From assembly GCA_033032865.1 (NCBI GenBank), contig JAWHQI010000040.1, forward strand, positions 7,857,001 through 7,921,000: a DNA stretch of 64,000 nucleotides. The letters run 5' to 3'. This document shows, piece by piece, positions 46,536-56,627 of this stretch (position 1 is its first letter; each line of letters starts with the position of its first letter). The DNA is from Dactylorhiza incarnata (lineage: Eukaryota > Streptophyta > Magnoliopsida > Asparagales > Orchidaceae). The notes below the pieces were generated by a model. That model saw only the letters and a program-made list of their open reading frames with translations, was not told the DNA's origin and did no database searches. A program made the position numbers and the translations under genes.

Positions 46536-48539
46536 TTACTCTTCATACTTAGCCCATTCTTGTGTACTATACACTTTGTACCTCTCGCCTTTATTTACCT
46601 TCACCAACTCCCATGCCTTTAATATGATGGCTCTGGACTTGCGACTCCATCTTTCATAGTCATCCTTTTTCTCCATTTTCTCCCTGTATTTTCTCTTCCA
46701 CATTTTTACTTCTTCATCCTCCAGTAATTCCTTCTTTTTACCCTTATCAGTGGCAGTATCAGGAATGTCTGCATGTTGCTCTTCAGCTAGGTACTCTCCT
46801 GCAGGCTCATCAAAATGGAGAGGAGGAAGATTCATTGCTTCCTTGATGGTGTTTGTGGTCCAGATGGCATGATCACCACTGGCCATTATCATTGATCTCT
46901 CCCTCTTTATGACTGCTTCAGATATCCCACTATGTAGATTCTCCTCAGAAACCAATATCTTATTTTTAAGCATGTGGATTCCTGCTTCCTAGTGATTCTT
47001 GGTCTCAAGAATATGACTGTCTAGATCTTTATTATGGTGATCTAGACATTCTTGAGATTTGTTTTGTGTTCAACCATCCATCTGGTGGTTGCTATGTAGG
47101 CCTTCTCTGTGTTGTTGACAATCAATATCTGATTACCTCCTACCTGAGATAGACCCTTGTGAGTAATTGTTGTCTCTTTGGCAGTGTATTCTTGTAGGTT
47201 CTTCACATCAATTCTTAGGCTTGCAGTTTCTGCAGATAGTTCTCTCCTCAGCTCATTGATGGCTAAGTTAACATGACCATCAATTTTGAGCCTTTGTTCT
47301 TCCAGAAGCATTCTTATATGAGGCAGTAGGGAGAACTCTACTGGCCTATTCTCTAGAGGTGAACTAGCTTGTCCTGGTTCCTCTTCTTTATTCCCATCAA
47401 CCATTGGAGATGGAGATTTTCTGATTGGTGACTGGTTTGGCTCATTCTCCTTTTCATGACTTTGCTGATCTTTGCTAGTCTCATCAGCAGGGTGCTCTTA
47501 GTTGTCCTCTTTGGGATCTTCACTTGGGTCCTCTTGGATTGCTGGTTCAGAATGACCAGCATCCTCAGCCCCTATGATCTTATTGATCACTTCTTCCACT
47601 TGAGCAGGGAGCTCACTGTTCTTCTCCCCCTCAATTTTAGCACTTCCTTGATCTGTTCCTGTTGTTATCCTGGATCCCAAACATAGAGCAGAGGTCTGGA
47701 GGGCGGCATTCCTTGTCTCCACAGGTACTTCAGAGTTAGACGGATGTGAGTTGTTTCCTGACTCACTTCCTTCAGATGAGCTTTCTCCCTTTTCTCTTCA
47801 CATCTTCTGCAATCTTCAACTTCTTTGGAGACTTAGTCAGAACTTTCTCCCACCTTTCCAGTATCTTGATATCCATCCTTCTCATGTGATGGATTTTTGC
47901 ATCATATTTCTTGTTGAATCTTTCAGGGTAAGATAACAGTAGATACAGTGATAGTATTCTTCCCAGATTTGGAACTTGAAAGCTGTCTTGAATTCTCTTA
48001 AAAATAATCTGACCCCGGTTGGTCTTCTTCCATAGGATTATCCTTGCCATTATCTCGAACATGGGCCTGGATATCCTGTCATGCGACCCTACCTTGCAGA
48101 GGAGGGCTTTTCCCACAATGTCTGCCATCAGCTTTCCTTGTTGATTGAAGCTCTTCCTTTCTAGAGACCCATAGGTCTTGATGGAGTGTCCGCACCATTC
48201 TAGAGCTTTGTTGAGGTCTTCCTGGGTGACTGTTTCATCTTCCTCCCCCTTGGCAAAGGCCGGCAACTGAAGTGCCCTGGCCAACCTCTTAGGATTCACT
48301 TTGACTTTTATCCCATTGATCAAGCTTTTCACAGACGTTCCCTTTGATCCACCCTTGACATTCGAGTAGAACTCCAACACTTCTCTTTTTAATATTACTG
48401 TCGGCTCAGAGAGGGCGAACTCCAAGCCGATGGCCTCGAGCAGCTTAATGGTGCTCTGGATCTCTTCTGATCTTTCTGAGAAACCGCCCCTCACTACTTC
48501 GCTTCCTTCATAGAGAAATGCTTCCTTCTTTGGTGCCAT
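46536..48539 (-). pseudogene. env-like / 'plant transposon protein' ORF (element B)
   Basis: Starts MAPKKEAFLYEGSEVV at 48539 and is open for 255 residues with an alpha-helical domain (MADIVGKALLCKV, FEIMARIILWKK, LLLSYPERFNKKYDAKIHHM). This class is annotated in plants as a putative plant transposon protein and follows pol in SIRE-type elements; its role is unknown. A frameshift near 47772 leads to an acidic linker (47722-47498), a stop near 47498, a coiled-coil-like segment (47404-47042), another break, then a lysine-rich C-terminus (46973-46536, KKKELLEDEEVKMWKRKYREK). No membrane segment is visible, so 'env' is only a positional label. Confidence 0.65.
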
Positions 48540-48950
48540 TTCTTACTTTATCGGAGAGGATTCTAGTTTAGTCGACACGTTCACTCCTCAAAGGCGTAGA
48601 GAGCACGACGTCTTGTTAGGGATATTGTAGAAAGTGTTTTAATCTCACGACATCTAACCTTATTTATAGTTTCCGAGTTGGAAGTCGAAGTGTCATTTGC
48701 TAAATATCTTATTAACCCAATTTAAGCTATTATGATTGATTAAGCTCAAGTCTAATCAAGAGACCGCTGATGATTAGATATCGTAGAGGCACAAATTCGA
48801 TTTCGAGGACTCATTACGGCAATACTAATCATCATTTCGACGATATAGTTTTGTGTTCAAAATGATATTGTTCTTTTTCATTCTTTTGTATGATCAGTGC
48901 AATGCTTTTAGCAGTGCCATACATATGTGCTCCTTGAGCGACAGATTTTG
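48540..48950 (-). other. pre-env spacer of element B up to a rearrangement junction
   Basis: Non-coding, with a few TCGACGAT words. At 48951 the sequence switches abruptly to the interior of the element C LTR, matching 52469 onward. Confidence 0.6.
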
Positions 48951-48960
48951 CTTACACCAC

Positions 48961-49269
48961 GGACCCGCAAGTCCCAACAGCCTAGGCCCGCAAGCCCCTA
49001 CTTCCCCCAAGCCCGAAAGCTCGACACTCAGGCCCTCAAGCCCTACAACACGGACCCGCAAGTCCCAACAGCTTAAGCCCTCAAGCCCTTACTGCCCCCG
49101 AGCCCGCAAGCTCGACAAGACGCACCCGCAAGTGCACTGCCCTGGCCCTCAAGCTTCACAGCTCTCCAGCCCTCAAACTAGACGGTGTCGGACCCACAAG
49201 TCCACTGCCCTGGCCCTCAAGCCTCACAACTCTCCAGCCCTCAAGCTAGACGGTTTGGCCCGCAAGCCT
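48961..49269 (-). repeat. hairpin array with CCGCAA/CCTCAA loop (C 3' LTR)
   Basis: About fourteen units. In plus sense stems include GGAC/GTCC (three times), GAGC/GCTC, GCAC/GTGC, GGC/GCC and AGC/GCT around CCGCAA, CCTCAA or CCACAA. Three stem positions vary with the pairing kept. Confidence 0.82.
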
Positions 49270-49595
49270 TACAAGATATTACAGTAAGTAAAACTGCTTC
49301 TTCTGCCGGATGGTGATTGGCGACTTAGCCTGATGGAGATCGACTTCTTTAGGTTGAAGAAGATGCTTCTTGATTTGGAGATTTAGCACTGGATCTTTCT
49401 TCAGCCTTCACTTCATTTGCTGGGTGTTGATCGGCTACTTTTCAGTCGATGATGATGACTCATTCTTTTTGAGAGCACTTGATGCTTGCTCTCTACTTGT
49501 CCTTCTTCTTCTCCGCGGAATATATTGTTCAAGAGTAGCGGCGGGATACTTCCTTGCTCTGATGTTCGAGAGAGTTCCTAGGGCACCCATCGTTC

Positions 49596-49606
49596 CTTTT
49601 TATAGG
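49596..49606 (-). promoter_or_regulatory. TATA box, element C 3' LTR
   Basis: Minus-strand TCCTATAAAAA about 330 bp upstream (element sense) of the hairpin array. Confidence 0.6.
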
Positions 49607-50366
49607 ACCTTGGAATCGCATAACGGTCATATGCAATGTCCTTTTCTGTCAGATGCCCATCTCATTGGAGCACGCACAGATGGCTCCATTCCTTAGGTGC
49701 ACGCGTTGATTGGTCAATCAGGCGGCGACATTAACTGCTGACATCATGTCCGCAAGATTTGAATTATGGTTTGAAGATATCTGCATTATTACGATGACAA
49801 GCTATCTCTGACTTTGTCGTCGTGATCTTCCTTCTGCCACTGATGGAGGCATCTCGACGATACAAGATATCCTGTTGATTCTGTATATACGGCGATCTTC
49901 TTTCTCTGACAGTGTCGTCGTGAGCTTCCTTCTTGCATCATGTCGTCGTAATCATATGTTTTCTCGACGACATGAGTTCCACACGACGATGTCCTGTGGC
50001 TTCTCTGCGTTCAACGAACAACATTCTGCGATCGACGAACTTGCCATCCTTCGTTCGACGATCGCCACGTCTCAACGTTCGACGATCGGCATTATTCGTT
50101 CGACAATCTCGTCATGTCTCAGCGTTTGACAAACTCGCTACTTCTCGGCGGTTGCTTCTCTGCCCGTCATTACGATGACAAGCACCCTTTGTCGACGATA
50201 TCTCCTATGTTTCTCGACGTTATAGTACTCAGTTAAATAACTAAGGTACATGACTTATTGTCGATTCTTGCAAGCATGAACTAAGTGGAATATTAAATAC
50301 AAAGAGAATTATTTTTGACTTGTTGACTTCTTCAAATCAGGAATCATGTGGGCAGGATTCCCAACA

Positions 50367-50815
50367 ATCTCCCCCTATTTGAAGAAGTCAGAAGCTCAAT
50401 TCAAGACTACTTTCACTTGACAGTTATTATTATAATCTTGCATAGAAGGCTCTGTATTTAAGGGTTTACTTATCTTTTGCTGAACATATGAGTACATCAA
50501 GTCTTGTGGCTCCCCTAGATTCGATGCCTCTTTTTTTGTGGCTCCCCCGTCTTCTTGACATCTTTGCTCACCTTATCTTTGAGGTCTTCTTGAGCATCTT
50601 AGTCTTGAGCATATTGATGCCATTCTCCCCCTTTCTGACTTCTTTCCTCCACTTGAGATTTTCTTGAGTGAGTGACTCCACCTTGATGTGATAACGCCCC
50701 TTTGGATTGACATAGTGTTAAGATTTCTTTAGTCCAGAGTTGACCCTGGATCATTTATGGTCCATTAGCCTTGTGTGCTGCTGATTGGCTAAATGGACTT
50801 CCCTGCAAAATGGAT
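50367..50815 (-). other. polypurine tract and 3' untranslated region of element C
   Basis: Minus-strand AAATAGGGGGAGAT at 50367-50380 abuts the LTR. The rest, up to the gag stop, is non-coding with several GGGGGAG-like words; it takes the place of pol. Confidence 0.7.
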
Positions 50816-52129
50816 TTAAAATCCCTTAGGAACCCAAGATAACTTGGGTCCTAGGTTCTTGTTAGCCCAATAAGGAATTCTTATACTTACCTCAGCTGCT
50901 CCGGAAGGTCTCTTCTTTGTACTGGGCACACTAGAGTTGTGCCAACAGTCAATGACAAAGTGTCCTGTTTTTCAACAGCACCAGCATTCAAACCTGTTGT
51001 ATCTTCCCTTCTGTCTGGCTGTATGAGCAGGGGTTCTTTGTGTGCGAACGACTGAATGAAGCAAAGAAGGTGAACTGTGTTGATGGTGGACATGATTTTT
51101 GTTGTTGTCGACCACAGTTATCCTTCTAGAGTCAGTCCTTTTTAAGGATTTCTTATCTTCTCTGAGCTCAACATGTTTTTGCTTCCTCACACCTTTCGGG
51201 GGCTCTTTGTAGATTCTGGGCATGATCTTGGATTTCAAGGAGCTTGCAACAAGCTTCACTTCAGTGACAAGCTTATCCTCCACCCTTCTGGTGTTGTCAC
51301 TCTTGACCTTCAGGACATTGGGCTGCATTTTGTCCTTCTTCAGAAGAACTACTTCTCTGGTGAGTGAGCGGCACAGCTCCTTGCTTTCAATCAGTGCCTT
51401 CAGAGTTTTCCCAAATTTGTCTGTCAAGTCCTTTTTGAGTTGACCAAGCTCAGCACTCTCTAGAGTTAGTTTTTCTGCTTTTTGTGAGAGATCAAGATTT
51501 CTTACTTGAAGAGAGGAGATTTTTGCATCCTGCTGCTTGCACAGCATCTTGAGAGTCTTGGCCTCTTCTAGAAGATCAGTGTATGATTTGGACCAGTCAT
51601 CATTGCTGGATGAGTTTGTCTCCGAATCTGAGTCTGAAGTAGAAAGAGGAGCCCTTATGCACTTGGGACAAACTGCATCCTGATGATTCTCTTCTTCTGA
51701 CGCAGATAAGACGGTCAGTCCAAACTCATCTTGATGGCTCTCTTCTTCTAAAGCAGATGAGACGGTCAGTCCAAATTCACCTTGATGACTCTCTTCTTCT
51801 GAAGCAGATGAGTCGGTCAGTCCAAACTCACCTTGATGACTCTCTTCTTGAGGTCCTTCCATAAGGATAGTTAGAGAGTTCCACATCTCTTTTGCTGTCA
51901 AGTAGTGAGCCAGTCTCTGGAACGTGGAGATATTAACTGCACCAGCAATAATGTCTTTGGCTTTCTTATCCAAGTTGTCTAGGATTTTCTTGGACGCTGA
52001 CTGAGAGAAATAAGCCCTTTCTTTAACAACTCCGAACATTCTAGGATCTATTGCATCCATGAATATTCTTGCTCTTACTTTCCATAGGGCAAAGTTCTCC
52101 CTAGAGCATTCAGCTATTCTTGATTCCAT
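50816..52129 (-). pseudogene. gag of element C, one in-frame stop in the zinc knuckle
   Basis: Open from MESRIAECSRENFALWKVRARIF at 52129 in one frame to TAA at 50816, 437 codons in all, broken only by TGA at 50972-50974. The N-terminal ~110 residues are the copia capsid region. Next come three to four 17-residue repeats (EEESHQGEFGLT), a serine/aspartate-rich patch and a long coiled coil (~180-270). A basic stretch leads to the knuckle CWCC-stop-KTGHFVIDC, where the stop replaces the residue that is Gly in element B. The product ends at WVPKGF, where pol would normally continue. Confidence 0.85.
51685..51848 (-). repeat. 51-bp (17-residue) tandem repeat in gag of element C
   Basis: Three full copies and a partial of EEESHQGEFGLTxSSAS with few changes; element B gag has only one related ALSDEENHDESHHD segment. 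Confidence 0.8.
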
Positions 52130-52197
52130 AGCCTATGGTACTTAGACACCCACTGACAGATCTGTTCAAGCTGTTAAGCTTTTCTTTGAACAACCTC

Positions 52198-52209
52198 GCT
52201 TTGATACCA
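52198..52209 (-). other. primer binding site of element C, Met-tRNA type
   Basis: Minus-strand TGGTATCAAAGC lies 2 nt from the LTR end, matching the copia Met-tRNA primer with one change. Confidence 0.85.
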
Positions 52210-52457
52210 CTTGTTGTTTATGGGGTGTCTACTAAATCACCTAGAGGGGGGGGGGTGAAGAGGTTTTTCTTCGTATGATATCCCCCTTTAGGTTTTTCTT
52301 ACTTTCTGGTTAATAGATCTAAGAAATAAAGAACAAACCACAGAAAGCACACAACAATCTATAGAGGTTCCTCAAGACCAGGTGTCTTGAGTAGTCCTCT
52401 CTCCCTCTGCGCCTACCCAGCAGTGTGCTAGGCTCGGCAAACGGCGCCAAAAACTCC

Positions 52458-52788
52458 AAGCCCTCAAGCCTTACACCACGGACCCGCAAGTCCCAACAGT
52501 CTAGGCCCGCAATCCCCTACTGCCCCGGAGCCCGCAAGCTCGACACTCAGGCCCTCAAGCCCTACAACACGGACCCACAAGTCCCAACATCCTAAGCCCT
52601 CAAGCCCTTACTGCCCCTGAGCCCGCAAGCTCGACAAGACGCACCTGCAAGTGCACTGCTCTGGCCCTCAAGCCTCACAGCTCTCCAACCCTCAAGCTAG
52701 ACGGTGTTGGACCCGCAAGTCCACTGCCCTGGCCCTAAAGCCTCACAGCTCTCCAGCCCTCAAGCTCGACTGTTTGGCCCGCAATACT
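52458..52788 (-). repeat. hairpin array with CCGCAA/CCTCAA loop (C 5' LTR)
   Basis: Same order of stems as in the 3' LTR copy: GGAC/GTCC, GAGC/GCTC, GCAC/GTGC and others, with a few units decayed. Confidence 0.8.
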
Positions 52789-53115
52789 TACAAGAGATTA
52801 CAGTAAGTAAAACTACTTCTTCTGCCGGATGGTGATTGGCGACTTAGCCTGATGGAGATCGGCTTCTTTAGGTTGAAGAAGATGCTTCTTGATTTGGAGA
52901 TTTAGCACTAGATCTTTCTTCAGCCTTCACTTCATTTTCCTGGTGTTGATCGGCTACTTTTAAGTCGATGATGATGACTGATTCATTTTTAGAGCACTTG
53001 ATGCTTGCTCTCTACTTGTCCTTCTTCTTCTCCATAGAATATATTGTTCAAGAGTAGCGGCGGGATACTTCCTTGCTCTTATGTTCGAGAGAGTTCCTAG
53101 GGCACCCATCGTTCC

Positions 53116-53125
53116 TTTTTATAGG
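53116..53125 (-). promoter_or_regulatory. TATA box, element C 5' LTR
   Basis: Minus-strand TCCTATAAAA. The array lies 330-660 bp downstream in the would-be leader. Confidence 0.6.
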
Positions 53126-53885
53126 AACTTGGAATCGCACAACGGTCATATGAAATGTCCTTATCTGTCAGATGCCCATCTCATTGGAGAACGCGCTGAT
53201 GGCTCCATTCCTTAGGTGCACGTGCTGATTGGTCAATCAGGCGGCGACATTAACTGCTGACATCATGTCCGCGAGATTTGAATTCTGGTTTGAAGATATC
53301 TGCATTATTACGATGATAAGATGTCTCTAACTTTGTCATCGCGATCTTCCTTCTACCACTGATTGAGGTATCTCGACGATACAAGATATCCTGGTGATTC
53401 TGTATATACGACGATCTTCTTTCTCTGACGGTCTCATCGTGAGCTTCCTTCTTGCATCATGTCGTCGTAATCATATGTTTTCTCAATGACATGAGTTCCA
53501 CATGACGATGTCCCGTGGCTTCTCTGGGTTCAACGAACAGCATTCTGCGATCGACGAAGTTGCCATCCTTCGTTCAACGATCTCCACGTCTCAGCGTTCG
53601 ACGATCGACATTATTTGTTCGACGATCTCGCCATGTCTCAGCGTTCGACGAACTCGCTACTTCTCGGCGGTTGCTTCTCTGCCCGTCATTACGATGACAA
53701 GCACGCTTTGTCGATGATATCTCCTATGTTTCTCGATGTTATAGTACTCAGTTAAATAACTAAGGTACATGACTTATTGTTGATTCCTGCAAGCATGAAC
53801 TAAGTGGAATATTAAATACAAAGTGAAGTATTCTTGACTTGTTGACTTCTTCAAATCAGGAATCATGTGGGCAGGATTCCCAACA

Positions 53886-54114
53886 TGTATTGAACATCAA
53901 CATAGTTACCTTCACCTTAGCTTTTATATCTTCTTGAGCTCGTAGCTCCCCCTTGATGGAATGCCCACTTATCTTTACTTTCAGCTCCCCCTTGACCAGT
54001 GCATCTTGTCATGTGATGATGTTTTTCTTAGTCCAGAGTTGAGCCTGGAGCACTTATTGTCCATTAGCCTTGTTTGCTTTTTATTGGGTAAATGTACTTC
54101 CCTGCAAAACAGAT
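53886..54114 (-). other. element B sequence between gag and the element C insertion
   Basis: Non-coding and related to the 3' untranslated region of C (the CTGCAGGGAAGT-like start and GGGGGAGCT words), which suggests B also lacks pol directly after gag. Confidence 0.6.
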
Positions 54115-55674
54115 TTAATAACTCTTAGGAATCCAAGGTGACTTGGGTCCTAGGTTCTTGTTAGCATAATGGTGGATTCTTCTACTCACATCAGCCCTTC
54201 CAGGAAGTCTCTCATTTGCACTAGGCACACTAGGGTTGTGCCAACAGTCAATGGCAAAGTGTCCCACTTTGCCACAGGACCAACATTCATGGATGTTGTA
54301 CCTTCTTTTCTGAACAATATTTGAAGTGGGTGGAGAATCATAATGCTTATGTTCAGTAGAGAAGGCAGCAGCATTCTTCCTATCTCTCTCAGCCAAGAGC
54401 TGACTAGCTGCTCTACCATAATGATTTCTTCTCGACTTTGTCTATTTGTCAGCTGCAAATGTCAGCTTGGTAGCTGAAATGGTGTTGATGGCATCAGATA
54501 TGATCAAGTGAGAATTGATTATACTGGGGCTATCAACCTGCTTCTTCGCTGGTAGAGTTTGGGTAGATGTTTCTTCCTTACCCTTGAGTGTGGGGGTTGG
54601 GGCGCCAAACATAAATGGTCCATGATGGGCCATTTGGATTTCCTCATGGGGAGCCTTCAATGAACTCATCCCCATGCCCTTTCTCTTCCCATAGTCAGGA
54701 GCATTTCCCAGACTAATGGAGCTTCGATTCATCCAGTGACCATGGACATTGTCCTGATCATACTTATTAGAGAGAAGCACTACCTTCTGAAAGGTGGTAT
54801 GAGGCTCTGCATTAGTTTTGCCCCTTTCTTCATTCCCAGCATCTGCTGCCTCTTCATTGAAACCCAATACCCTCCTATTTCCATAGGAGGAGAAGGTGTC
54901 AATGATGGGCAGTATAGTTTTGGCCTTAGAGAATTGAGCCACCAAGCTTCTTTCCTTAAGAAGATCATTCTCAAGTTTCTTGATGAGTTCTTCCCTTTGG
55001 CTTCTTTCATCATGAAGCTTGCCTATGATCTTCTTGAGCTCACAGAAGTTGGTGCCGTCATTGTGGGGCATACCCATTTCCTTATTCATCTCAGCCTTAA
55101 TGGGTTTGAGTGAGTCTAGCTCCCTAGCTTGCTTCTTAACAAGCTTCTTGCTCTTTCTCAGATCTCCCAAGAGATCACCAAACTGCTCTATTAGATCAGC
55201 ATGGTTCTTATTGTTGCATGATGAGTAGTCTTCTACATCATCTTCAGAAGATGGGCAATCCTCTGATGAACTCTTGGTTTTCTTAATTGAGGCATGTAGT
55301 AAAGTTGTATGAGTGATGCATACCTGATCATGATGTGATTCATCATGATTTTCTTCATCTGATAGAGCCATCAACCCAAAGACTAAATTTGACCGTTCCA
55401 TGAGGAAACCTAAGGAGTCCTACATATCCTTTGTTGTTGTGCAATTAGTCAGCTTCTGGAGTATTGGCAGATCTACTGCACCAGCTAGAATACTTCTGGC
55501 TTCTTTGTCTAAGCTGGCTAGAAGGATCTCATCTCTTATCATAGTCATGGGGGTATATGGTCCTTCTTGAACAATTAAAAACATTCTAGGATTCATTGCC
55601 TCCATGAATATTCTAGCTCTTACTTTCCAAAGGGCAAAGTTCTCCCTGGAGCAAACAACTATCCTTGATTCCAT
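54115..55674 (-). pseudogene. gag of element B, two in-frame TAG stops
   Basis: One continuous frame of 519 codons from MESRIVVCSRENFALWKVRARIF at 55674 to the terminal stop at 54115, with TAG at 55420-55422 and at 54442-54444. The capsid region comes first, then an acidic segment (LSDEENHDESHHD), a charged coiled coil (about 55200-54930), a basic linker and an intact CCHC knuckle CWSCGKVGHFAIDC. It ends SPWIPKSY, the point where copia gag usually runs into protease, but no protease follows. The frame also extends upstream to an ATG at 55737; the internal ATG is preferred because it matches element C. Confidence 0.85.
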
Positions 55675-55740
55675 AGCTGTAATGAATGAACACCCACAGG
55701 CAGATCTGTTCAAGCTATTAAGCTTTTCTTTGAACAACCT

Positions 55741-55753
55741 CCCTCTGATACCA
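55741..55753 (-). other. primer binding site of element B, Met-tRNA type
   Basis: Minus-strand TGGTATCAGAGGG lies 2 nt from the LTR end at 55756. Confidence 0.85.
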
Positions 55754-55999
55754 CTTGTTAGTTATTGGGTGTCAACTTATCACCTAGAGGGGGAGGGGGG
55801 TGAATAGGTTTTTCAAATTGTTTTCTTCCCCTTTAGATGTTCTTTACTTCTGGTTAACTGATTTGGAAGGTTAAAGGCACAGCACAGAAAACACACTAGA
55901 ATTTATAGAGGTTCCTCAAGACCGGGTGTCTTGAGTAGTCCTCTGTCCCTCTGCGCCTACCCAGAAATGTGCTAGGCTCGACAAACTCCGCCAAAGCTT

Positions 56000-56270
56000 C
56001 AAGCCCGCAAGCCTTCCAACACAGCCTCGCAAGTCCTACAGCCTAATCCCGCAAGCCCCTACTGCACCCGAGCCCTCAAGATAGACACTCAGGCCCTCAA
56101 GCCCTACCAAGCTCAGACCCGCAAGCCTTCACAGGTCTCAAGCCCTCAAGCTTTACAATATTGGACCCGCAAGTCCACTGCCCTGACCCTCAAGCCTCAC
56201 AACTCTCCAGCCCTCAAGCTAGACACTTAGATCTGAAAACAAATCTTACAGGTTCTAGGCCCGCAAGCCT
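56000..56270 (-). repeat. hairpin array with CCGCAA/CCTCAA loop (B 5' LTR)
   Basis: About ten units, including AAGC/GCTT, GGAC/GTCC, AGC/GCT and AGGC/GCCT (56257-56270); several others are partly decayed. Confidence 0.78.
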
Positions 56271-56617
56271 TACAAGAAATTACAGTAAAGAAAACTGTTT
56301 CTTCTGCCTGATGGAGATCGACAACTTAACTTTAAGAAGATGCTTCTTGATTTGTCGTTTTCAGCACTGGATCTTCTTCAGACCTTCTTCTTTTGCCTGA
56401 TGTTGATCGGCTTCTTATCAGTTAATGGAGATGACTGAAACTTTAGAGAACACCGAATAGTAATCTTTGTTCTCTTCTTCTTCCTCTTCACCGCAGCTAT
56501 AACTGTTTGATTGAAATGCTCTGCGGAATTCTTTTCATTCCAAGGTTTGAGTGAGAATGAGAACGACTGCTTTTCTTCTCTCAAACAAAGACTTGTTTCT
56601 AGGGCATCCACCGTTCC

Positions 56618-56627
56618 CTTTTATAGG
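56618..56627 (-). promoter_or_regulatory. TATA box, element B 5' LTR
   Basis: Minus-strand TCCTATAAAA, the same position as 45261 in the 3' LTR. Confidence 0.6.

Larger units (their letters stand above)
48951..50366 (-). repeat. 3' LTR of element C, truncated
   Basis: Aligns with 52469-53885 of the 5' LTR and ends CCCAACA in plus sense at 50366. The part equivalent to 52212-52468 is missing. Confidence 0.85.
48951..53885 (-). mobile_element. gag-only copia element C with truncated 3' LTR
   Basis: Two LTRs of one family (48951-50366 and 52212-53885) flank 1.85 kb that holds a single gag ORF, primer site and polypurine tract. There is no pol or env-like ORF. The 3' LTR lacks its last ~257 bp (element sense), so the left target duplication is gone; the right flank reads TGTAT. 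Confidence 0.82.
52212..53885 (-). repeat. 5' LTR of element C (1674 bp)
   Basis: In plus sense it runs from TGTTGTTTATGGGG to CCCAACA. It includes a G run at ~52246, the hairpin array (52458-52788), a TATA motif at 53116, and TCGACGAA/TCGACGAT words (53300-53740). Confidence 0.9.

Noticed and set aside
48961..49269. CRISPR-like array of regularly spaced short repeats
   Set aside because: Units are too short, spacing is irregular, there are no unique spacers, and it is inside a plant LTR.
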